In this document: piece after piece, positions 5,747 through 11,995 of the stretch | How positions within the stretch are numbered: position 1 is the first letter of the stretch | Layout of the letters: each line of letters starts with the position of its first letter | Assembly: GCA_913009925.1 (NCBI GenBank) | Contig: CAJVWY010000015.1 | Coordinates: 1-11,995 of the forward strand | Direction of reading: 5' to 3' | DNA: 11,995 nucleotides | Source of the DNA: an uncultured bacterium | GTDB lineage: Bacteria > Actinomycetota > Thermoleophilia > BMS3ABIN01 | Position numbers and translations under genes: made by a program | The notes under the pieces: model-generated | Seen by the model: only the letters and a program-made list of their open reading frames with translations | Told to the model about the DNA's origin: nothing | Databases searched by the model: none

Positions 5747-7417
5747 TTACCAATCCAGCTGGTATATGGTGTACCGGTCCAGCCTTTCCCGCGAGGGCAT
5801 CAGGGGCACGGGCCCGCCGCGGTGGCTGTAGAAACCGGCACCGGCCCATGGGTTCCTGATCCTGATCGGGAAACTGTCATCCACTGTAATTGTATCTACT
5901 ACAAACGAATATTCGCCCGGTGGCGGTGGGATGATGATATTGGGGTAAACCCCGGCGGCCTCCTCTGACCTTATCACCAAATCGCCCGGCTGCGCTATTG
6001 AATTCACCGACAGGTATCGAAAGCCCTCTCTCTCCATGTAATAACGGAAGCCGAATTCCCCCAGGAACCAGATATCACCCTGACGCCCTTCATACCTGGC
6101 ACTGAACCGCTCGGCCATATCGCGGAAGGAGCCAGCCAGACGATAATCGGCCACCGCCGCTGCCAGGGATACAGCAAGCCCCAACGCCAGGGTGACGCCT
6201 AAAAATGAATGAAACAGGGCTTTATTCCGGCCAAAAAGGCCATCGGCGCAGCGGATGAAGATAAGGATGAGCGGCGCGGACAGGGGCAACAGGTAACGCA
6301 CGGATACGTAAGGAAGGAATATCATCACATAAAAGGATATCCCCAGCAACCAGACTCCGAGAAAAAGCCCGCCGGCGCCCGTGCCCTTCCCGCTCCACCA
6401 TCCGGCGGCACCGCCGGCGACCTCTCTGACCACCCGGTAGAACAGGATGACTCCCGCCACCAGCATCGGCGCCAACAGTACAGCCTGGATCACTGTAAGA
6501 CTGCCGTATCCAAGCGGGATGAGAACGCCGACCAGCACGGCGGCTGCGCTCAGCAGCGTGGCCGGCGCCAAGTCTGCACGTTTTGCCAGCGACGCCGGTA
6601 TCAGTGCCAGGGGAAAGACTATCATCCCCCCCACAAAGACAACCAGCGCCCTGAGTTTGAGGTCCAGCCTTTCCCAGCCGAAACTGATCCCTATTGTATA
6701 GGCCATAGGGGGGCCTCCCCCCGCCGTCGCCCTGAGAAAGAAGTAATAACCGGCGAATCCCGCCGCCGGAGCCGCCAGCGACAGCAGCGCCGCCAGTCCG
6801 ACCCGGCGCCGTAGCAAAGCATACAGAAACAGGAGGGGTATTAGGGATAGACTCTGGTATGCGGTCATCACTGCCAGGAAGAGGAACAGCGCCGACAACG
6901 CCAGCAGCTTACGGCTCGATCTGTCCAGACCCCAGACGTAGCTGGCGGTTGCAGCCAGCCAGAAGGCGAGCCCCGGAAGATCACCCCTGAGGCTGTGGGA
7001 CATCACCACAAACCCGGAAGAAACCACAAGCAGCAGAGCGGCTGACAGGGGGTGACGGCAGAACTTCTTCCCCAGCGAGTACATGGAAAACGCGCCTATT
7101 AGAGAGAACAGGAGGTCGGCAAGATGAAAATCCCTCTCCGCCTCACCACCGGTAAGCCACATTACCGCCGCATAATAGGATGACATCAGCGGAGGATGAC
7201 TGGTCCTGAAAACATCCCAGTAGGTGCCGTTGTGACCGTGGTCTTCAAGATAGAACTGGAGCGGATGTTCGAGCTGGACCCGGGCGAAGTCGAGAAACTC
7301 CTGATCGTCGAGATGCACGGCCTGATTAATGAACGGCATCGTCAAGATCAGGACTGCCAGGGTGATGATGGCAAGGTCGATGATAATCTTGCGTTTTCCT
7401 GTCATCAGATCGTTCAT
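5747..7417 (-). CDS. GT-C membrane glycosyltransferase (GT39/ArnT-like), first of the trio
   Basis: This 556-residue protein is the promoter-proximal paralogue. Its landmarks are a basic N-terminus and helix (about 11-30), the acidic motif HLDD (35-38), TSHPPLM (72-78), HSLRGDLPGLAFWL (141-154), about 12 membrane segments, SVRYLLP (372-378), and a soluble C-terminal domain with GEFGFRYYMEREG (453-465) and NPWAGAGFYSH (522-532). The architecture (cytoplasmic N-terminus, catalytic first outer loop, C-terminal outer domain) matches GT39/PMT_2 and ArnT-like transferases using polyprenyl-phosphate sugars. The ribosome binding site is poor (AGG about 7 nt before ATG at 7417); the ATG at 7405 is no better. 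A terminator and an extended -10 element upstream suggest it opens a separate transcription unit. The substrate is unknown. Confidence 0.88.
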   Translation of the reverse strand: MNDLMTGKRKIIIDLAIITLAVLILTMPFINQAVHLDDQEFLDFARVQLEHPLQFYLEDHGHNGTYWDVFRTSHPPLMSSYYAAVMWLTGGEAERDFHLADLLFSLIGAFSMYSLGKKFCRHPLSAALLLVVSSGFVVMSHSLRGDLPGLAFWLAATASYVWGLDRSSRKLLALSALFLFLAVMTAYQSLSLIPLLFLYALLRRRVGLAALLSLAAPAAGFAGYYFFLRATAGGGPPMAYTIGISFGWERLDLKLRALVVFVGGMIVFPLALIPASLAKRADLAPATLLSAAAVLVGVLIPLGYGSLTVIQAVLLAPMLVAGVILFYRVVREVAGGAAGWWSGKGTGAGGLFLGVWLLGISFYVMIFLPYVSVRYLLPLSAPLILIFIRCADGLFGRNKALFHSFLGVTLALGLAVSLAAAVADYRLAGSFRDMAERFSARYEGRQGDIWFLGEFGFRYYMEREGFRYLSVNSIAQPGDLVIRSEEAAGVYPNIIIPPPPGEYSFVVDTITVDDSFPIRIRNPWAGAGFYSHRGGPVPLMPSRERLDRYTIYQLDW

Positions 7418-7463
7418 GGGAACCTGGCAACCTGACTGCGTGCCATGATGAGGTAACGACGTG

Positions 7464-7472
7464 ATTCTAGCA
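7464..7472 (-). promoter_or_regulatory. Possible extended -10 promoter of the glycosyltransferase operon
   Basis: On the minus strand TGCTAGAAT combines the extended TGN motif with a 5-of-6 -10 hexamer (TAGAAT, 7464-7469). No -35 box is recognisable at the right distance; that position falls in the preceding terminator hairpin. It lies just beyond that terminator and about 47 nt before the first glycosyltransferase start, a sensible position. Confidence 0.4.
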
Positions 7473-7473
7473 G

Positions 7474-7503
7474 AAAAAACGCCGTCCGGACCGGCCGGGC
7501 GGC
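7474..7503 (-). terminator. Intrinsic terminator after the glycosidase gene
   Basis: On the minus strand GCCGCCCGG pairs with CCGGACGGC (7481-7503; one C-A mismatch, 5-nt loop). After one further base a run of six T follows (A6 at 7474-7479 on the plus strand). It begins 21 nt after the glycosidase stop and separates that gene from the glycosyltransferase operon. Confidence 0.75.
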
Positions 7504-7524
7504 TACCATGGCCGGCGGGCGCAC

Positions 7525-9327
7525 TCAGTCTTCATCGTTGCGGTGGCTGAGGACTGTGAACATCCTGAACGCCGGTTTCGGCGAAAGATCGCGGCGCAGC
7601 AGCCCCGAATAAGTGCAGCCGTCGACGCCGCTCCACCAGAAAACCCTTTCCACCTGTGGGAACCTGCCCGACTCGCGGTAAATCATCTTTAACGCCCCCG
7701 ATTGCCCGGACTCCGGAAGATATCCCCTGTTCGGATCACCGTTGTCCTCGCTGGCATAAGCAACCTCCGTCAACCATATCTTCTTGTCCGCATCGCCATA
7801 ACGCTCCATCACACCGATGACATTGTTGATCCGATCCCGGTACCAGTAAGCATCAGGGAAGCTGTAATTACGGAAGCTGTCGGGTGACCGCCCGGCGTTG
7901 CTGAAGGTGAACCACTGGTATGTATGGATATTGAGGACGTCGAAGTAGCGGTCGGCAGCGTCCGGGTCATCCGGATGCCTGGACTGGATGGCACGATACA
8001 GGTCCTCGACACCCTGCCACAGATACTGACGTGTACCGCTGGGATCCGTCTGGGCCTGGTATTCGGGACTGACATTGTCCGCGGCTCCCCCGCTCAGGAC
8101 CAGACATTGCGAGCACAATGCCTTTACCCCGTCATGGCCCGCCTTCAGGTAATCGACATACTGGTCCAGATCTCCCATCCAGCCGGTGAACTGCATGGGG
8201 CCAGAGGCTTCGATACGGCCTACATTATATTCCGGTCCGATCTCATAGGCTGTTATGCCGTAGCCGTCATCCCAGCCCTGCTGCCGGGAAAGCTCCCCGC
8301 CGGGACCATACCGTGCGACTACAGCCTGAACAAACCGTTCCAAATCGTCATTTTGTTCTGGAGGGAAAGCATAGGCATCATACTGGGAGCGGTTAACGGC
8401 GGCGACGGCCCATGATGGTGTATCCAGGACGTTGGCAAGCACATCGATACCGCGGTCGTGGGCGGCTATCATCATGGCGTCCATATAATCCCAATAATAA
8501 TGGTCTGCATCCTGGGGCTGCAGATCCCTCCACGAAAAGAAGATGCGAATATAGCCGGCGCCGGACTTCTCCATCATATCGAAATAATCAGAGAACTCGG
8601 GTGAGACCTGTTTACTCATGAGGGCCGAGGCGCCGACGAGAACGTTTCCCCGATACGCTGCCTCATCACCTTTACCGACCACGGTCCACAGACTGCCGGT
8701 GCCTGTGTTCCAGTTGTCCGAGCCGCCGGAGAAATCATCCCCCACGGCAAATCCCGACCCATCCTGCTGGACACTGAAATCATCGAACAGGGCGTCACTG
8801 CTCCTTACTCTCAGCGCGATGCCGCCGCTGTCGATATTTGCAGGGATTCCCTCCGTGGGCGTCTTTTCCACGCCATCGATATACAGCCTGATGATGCCAT
8901 CGCTGACTTTCACCCGAAGAACGTACCATCTGCACATCTCGATACCTTCCGGCTCATAACCCCGGGCGACAACCGTCTTCCGCGTAGAGTCGAAAAGCTG
9001 CCAGCGGTGCTCTCCCGGGTAGATACCGAAACTGTAATACCTGCCCTCACCGTCCCGGAGAAAGATCAGGTCGGCGCCGGCGTTACCCCTGGCAACCTCA
9101 CCCACCCTTACCCGCACTTCACCGGCAAAATCCCCGGATAGTTCCGCGGCGCCGATAGGCCATGCCAGGTCGCTCTGATGTAAAAACTTGGTACCGGCGT
9201 TCGCACCATAGAACCCGGAATCCCTGGAAATGACCGGCTGGTTCCCGGCTGACGCTTCGCCTGAGGCCCAATCCCCGAAATCGTGATAGTAGGCCATGGC
9301 GGTGACCAATACCACTATGGCTGCCAC
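7525..9327 (-). CDS. Exported clan GH-A-like glycosidase with N-terminal concanavalin-like domain
   Basis: The 600-residue protein (GTG start) begins with a hydrophobic stretch (AAIVVLVTAMAYY, 2-14), so it is probably membrane-anchored or secreted. Residues about 60-190 look like a LamG/DUF1080-type beta-sandwich, closing with ALFDDFSV (179-186). Residues about 225-590 look like a TIM barrel of the cellulase/GH39-like clan: SGAGYIRIFFSWRDLQP (255-271), VLANVLDTPSWA (296-307), the acid/base segment AYEIGPEYN with E366, LNIHTY (465-470), and the nucleophile segment IWLTEVAY with E521. Both catalytic glutamates appear present, but the usual Asn-Glu-Pro around the first is Pro-Glu-Tyr. Such enzymes cleave beta-glycosides; the substrate cannot be read from sequence. 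The nearest SD-like bases are AAGG, 8 nt before the GTG. The exported N-terminus is short and lacks basic residues, which suggests a missing upstream part. Confidence 0.78.
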   Translation of the reverse strand: MAAIVVLVTAMAYYHDFGDWASGEASAGNQPVISRDSGFYGANAGTKFLHQSDLAWPIGAAELSGDFAGEVRVRVGEVARGNAGADLIFLRDGEGRYYSFGIYPGEHRWQLFDSTRKTVVARGYEPEGIEMCRWYVLRVKVSDGIIRLYIDGVEKTPTEGIPANIDSGGIALRVRSSDALFDDFSVQQDGSGFAVGDDFSGGSDNWNTGTGSLWTVVGKGDEAAYRGNVLVGASALMSKQVSPEFSDYFDMMEKSGAGYIRIFFSWRDLQPQDADHYYWDYMDAMMIAAHDRGIDVLANVLDTPSWAVAAVNRSQYDAYAFPPEQNDDLERFVQAVVARYGPGGELSRQQGWDDGYGITAYEIGPEYNVGRIEASGPMQFTGWMGDLDQYVDYLKAGHDGVKALCSQCLVLSGGAADNVSPEYQAQTDPSGTRQYLWQGVEDLYRAIQSRHPDDPDAADRYFDVLNIHTYQWFTFSNAGRSPDSFRNYSFPDAYWYRDRINNVIGVMERYGDADKKIWLTEVAYASEDNGDPNRGYLPESGQSGALKMIYRESGRFPQVERVFWWSGVDGCTYSGLLRRDLSPKPAFRMFTVLSHRNDED

Positions 9328-9425
9328 GATTATTACCTTGAAGAGGTGATTGCTGATAATTACGCGTCCCTTACCCGTTGCCTGCCGCCCCGGAAGACCA
9401 TGGTTTTTGCCTCTGGTTTATTCAT
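9328..9425 (-). pseudogene. Probable frameshifted N-terminus of the glycosidase gene
   Basis: The glycosidase frame stays open upstream of its GTG for 31 codons without an ATG, GTG or TTG. It encodes a basic segment and the start of the membrane helix (GRVIISNHLFKVII). In another frame ATGs at 9425 and 9401 begin a short basic peptide (MNKPEAKTMVFRG); AGAGG at 9410-9414 lies 8 nt before the ATG at 9401. Adding one G within the run of four at 9388-9391 would join the two frames into a normal cytoplasmic tail plus about 20-residue signal anchor. This may be a sequencing error, a real mutation, or coincidence with true initiation at the GTG. Confidence 0.45.
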
Positions 9426-9453
9426 CGTAACCGGGGAGGAAGTCATTAGGGCG

Positions 9454-9483
9454 GGCTGTTGCCAAGGTTTGGAAGGAACAGCC
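9454..9483. repeat. Inverted repeat downstream of the kinase gene
   Basis: GGCTGTT (9454-9460) and AACAGCC (9477-9483) form a 7-bp stem with a 16-nt loop, 15 nt beyond the kinase stop. No U-tract follows on the minus strand, so it is a weak terminator candidate at best. I see no convincing promoter in the 170-bp gap between the kinase and the glycosidase, so these two genes may share a transcript. Confidence 0.25.
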
Positions 9484-9497
9484 GATGGGCTGAGCCG

Positions 9498-11892
9498 TCA
9501 GTTGCTTTGAAGCAGGTCCTTGATGGTCTTCATCAGCATATTCAGTGAGTAGGGCTTTTGCATGAACCGGTAGCCCTGCTGTTCTACCTCGTTACGGTTG
9601 GTCTCGTCACCGCTGTAACCGCTGGCGAGCAGCACAGGAAGATCCGGCCTCTGCCGGCGCAGCCGTCCCACGAAGCTGATACCATCCTCGCCGGGCAGGA
9701 CCACGTCGCTGAACACCAGGTCGAAGTCTCCCTTCTCCTTTTCGAAGATACGGCCCGCCTCATCGGCGTCAACGGCGGCGTAAACCTGGTAACCATATTC
9801 GCACAGCAGGCGGTTAGCCAGAGCCCTCACCGCGTCCTCATCCTCCACCAGCAGGACCCGCTCACCATTGCCCTTCAGGTCCTCCACCAGGCCCTGTACT
9901 CCTGTTTCCTGCTCCCGCTCCAGGGGCATGGCGGAAATGAACACGCGAAAGATGGTGCCGCGCCCCGGAGAACTGTCCACGTCGATCCAGCCGCCATGCT
10001 GGGAGACGATCCCATACACCACGGAAAGCCCCAGCCCCGTGCCCTCCCTGCCGCCCTTGGTGCTGAAGAACGGGTCGAAGATATGTGACAGGGTATGTTT
10101 GTCCATGCCCGAGCCCTCATCGCTTACAATCAGGCATACATAGCTGCCCGCCGTGGCGTCAGCGTGTTCCCTGGCGTAATCACCGTCCACCCGGACATTC
10201 TCCGTGCTTATCCTGATCTCACCACCGCCCGGCATGGCGTCGCGCGCGTTCATTATCAGGTTCATGATCACCTGTTCCAGATGGCCGGCGTCGGCCTTTA
10301 CGGTCCAGGCGCTCTCCTTCAGGTCGAGGGCCAGTATGTACTTTTCTCCCAACAGGCGGTCCATCATCTTCTGTATGTCGCTGATGACGCGGCTGAGATC
10401 TGTGGGCCTCAGATCCATGGGCTCACGACGGCTGAACAGCAGTAGCTGGCGCGTGAGATTGGCCGCGCGGTCGGCGGAGCGGCGCGCCTCCAGCAGCTCC
10501 TCCCTTACGGGGTTGTTCTCGGGTATGTCCATCAGGCTCAGGTCGATATAGCCCTCGATGGCGGTAAGGTAGTTGTTGAAGTCATGGGCGATACCTCCGG
10601 CCATGGTGCCGATGCTCTCCATCTTCTGCGCCTGCCTCAACTGCTCCTCCAGCTGTTTTCTCTCAGTGACATCCTGGAAGGCTACCTGTACCGCCTTCTC
10701 GCCCTTATAGTTCACGGGCATCGCCGATATCTCCACATCGATGACGCTGCCGTCCATTTTGATGAACTTCTCCTCCACCACCGGGATGTGCACATCCTTA
10801 ACCAGTACCGCCTTCATTCTTTCCGCCGCCACCTGCCTGTAGTCCTGATGCACGAATTCGATTACCTTTCTGCCGATCAGATCTTCGGGAGAATCGGCGT
10901 CCATCATGTCAGCGGCGGCCTGATTTACATTGACGATGATTTCGTTGGTGTGGATCGCCAAAGCGAACGGTGATTCCTCAAACAGGGCCCGGTAGTTCTC
11001 CTCGCTCTCACGCAGCTCCGCCTCCGCCTGCTTGCGCTCCGTGATATCACGGACTATCGCCTGGAGGGTCTTTGAATCGCCGTGGGTTATCATCTTCGAG
11101 GTTATCTCCACCGGCACCCAGCTGCCATCCTTGCGCTTGTGCAAGGTTTCGAAGGTCACGGTCTCCCCCGCCACCTGCCGCTCGAACCTCTCCCTTATAG
11201 CCAGCTGTTCTTCCGGCGGATTGATCTCGGTGATCTTCATGCCTGCCATCTCTTCCTTCGAGTAACCGAGGCGCTCGAGGGCGAAGGTGTTTATGTCCAT
11301 TATCTCCGCCGTATCGGCGTCGATGACGAAAATGCCGTCAGTGGCCTGCTCGAAAAGTTCGCGATACTTCATCTCCGATGCCCTGATGGCGTCTTCGGCC
11401 TGTTTTCGTTCGGTAATATCGCGGAAGGTGCCCTGGAATACCGGCTTGCCCTGGTGGTATATCATCTGCGCCGTTATCTCCACCGGCACCCGCACTCCGT
11501 CTGAACGGATGACCTCGCATTCGGTGGGAGCAACCTTGCCGTTCTCGATAGACTCACGGATGTGCTGCTGGAAAACCTGCTGGGAACAATCATCCATTTC
11601 GGCGGGATGCAGCTGCGACTGGTGCATGCCTATCAGTTCGTTCACCGGCCTTTTCACAAGTTCGGCGGCGGCCTCATTGGCTCCCACCAGCAAACCCGTC
11701 TCCGGATCGGCCAGGTAGATGGCGTCCGGGGCGCCTTCGAAAAGATCACGGAACCGTTGTTCGCTCCTGGAGATCTCCTCCTCAACCCGTTGCCGTTCGG
11801 TTATATCCTGAGCCGTGCCACTCATGCGGATCGGTTTGCCCGCTTCATCGCAGATCACCTCACCCAGCGCTTCCATCATCCACTCCGAGCCG
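9498..11892 (-). CDS. Hybrid PAS sensor histidine kinase/response regulator, N-terminus missing
   Basis: The reading frame runs into the adapter at 11893 (residues GSEW precede the first Met), so the ATG at 11879 is internal and the gene is partial. Counting from that Met, a PAC tail (1-30, TAQDITERQ) is followed by three PAS/PAC modules (about 40-160, 168-285 and 292-408), each closing in DITERKQ or DVTERKQ. The kinase core has H432 in GGIAHDFNN as the likely phosphoacceptor. It also has the N box NLIMNARDAM (540-549), DEGSGMD (587-593), FDPFFSTK (601-608) and GTGLGLS (613-619). A C-terminal receiver domain (about 674-790) has the acidic pair E679/D680, phospho-site D725, S753 and K775. No transmembrane segment is visible in the remaining part, so it may be a cytosolic sensor. 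No DNA-binding output domain is present, so an unseen partner probably receives the signal. Confidence 0.93.
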
Positions 11893-11950
11893 AGATCGGA
11901 AGAGCGTCGTGTAGGGAAAGAGTGTAGATCTCGGTGGTCGCCGTATCCTT
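11893..11950 (-). other. Illumina P5/TruSeq universal adapter
   Basis: Starting with AGATCGGAAGAGCGTCGTGT at 11893, the 58 bases match the reverse complement of the Illumina universal adapter as I know it. There is one difference (C instead of A at 11948). Genomic sequence ends at 11892. A plus-strand frame that runs through it ends in the peptide EIGRASCRERV, a recurrent mark of adapter contamination in protein sets. Confidence 0.98.
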
Positions 11951-11995
11951 AAAAAAAAAAAAAAAAACAGATAGTCACAGATATTCAACACATCA
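11951..11995. other. Poly-A run and non-genomic contig tail
   Basis: Seventeen A (11951-11967) directly follow the adapter, then 28 AT-rich bases of unknown origin. Reads that run off the end of an adapter commonly yield poly-A, so this is technical. It mirrors the poly-T tail at the start of the window. Confidence 0.85.

Noticed and set aside
11562..11927. Plus-strand 121-codon frame ending in EIGRASCRERV
   Set aside because: It lies antisense to the kinase and its last residues are translated from the Illumina adapter; a known contamination signature.
1..11995. CRISPR array, tRNA, rRNA or insertion sequence
   Set aside because: Reading through, I saw no regularly spaced repeats, tRNA-like cloverleaf, rRNA-like stretch, transposase or terminal repeats.

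Overview
This window is one bacterial contig, apparently assembled from short reads. It is bounded at both ends by Illumina adapter sequence: a degraded copy at 44-101 and a nearly perfect one at 11893-11950, each flanked outward by a poly-T/poly-A run. Genomic DNA therefore runs from about 102 to 11892. The DNA is fairly GC-rich by eye, with strong AGGAGG-type ribosome binding sites. One tiny protein ends in an LPXTG-like sorting signal, which suggests a Gram-positive-type envelope. The S-box PAS hybrid kinase and the ECF sigma/anti-sigma fusion would fit an uncultured deep-branching Actinomycetota or a Chloroflexota; this taxonomic guess is weak.

All complete genes lie on the minus strand, so transcription runs from right to left. 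In that order they are: (1) a PAS-rich hybrid histidine kinase/response regulator (9498-11892), truncated by the contig end; (2) a membrane-anchored or secreted clan GH-A-like glycosidase with an N-terminal concanavalin-like domain (7525-9327), whose first exported segment may be hidden by a one-base frameshift, followed by an intrinsic terminator (7474-7503); (3) three tandem paralogous polytopic GT-C (GT39/ArnT-like) glycosyltransferases (5747-7417, 4012-5739, 2316-4025) with 7-nt spacing or overlapping ends, clearly one operon; (4) a 74-residue protein made almost only of a signal peptide and a sortase-like anchor (1943-2167), with its own promoter and a near-perfect terminator; (5) a 498-residue protein joining an ECF sigma factor, a zinc-binding anti-sigma domain, a transmembrane helix and an extracytoplasmic beta-rich domain (262-1758). 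A 30-codon tail of a plus-strand gene ends at 195 and faces the sigma gene.

Taken together, most of the window is about the cell surface: lipid-linked-sugar transferases, an exported glycosidase, a minute surface peptide and a membrane-tethered sigma factor that could sense the envelope. Whether these genes act together is inference from proximity and theme. The most interesting parts are the single-chain sigma/anti-sigma/sensor fusion, the almost mature-less anchored peptide and the GT-C trio with its shared, unassigned C-terminal domain.
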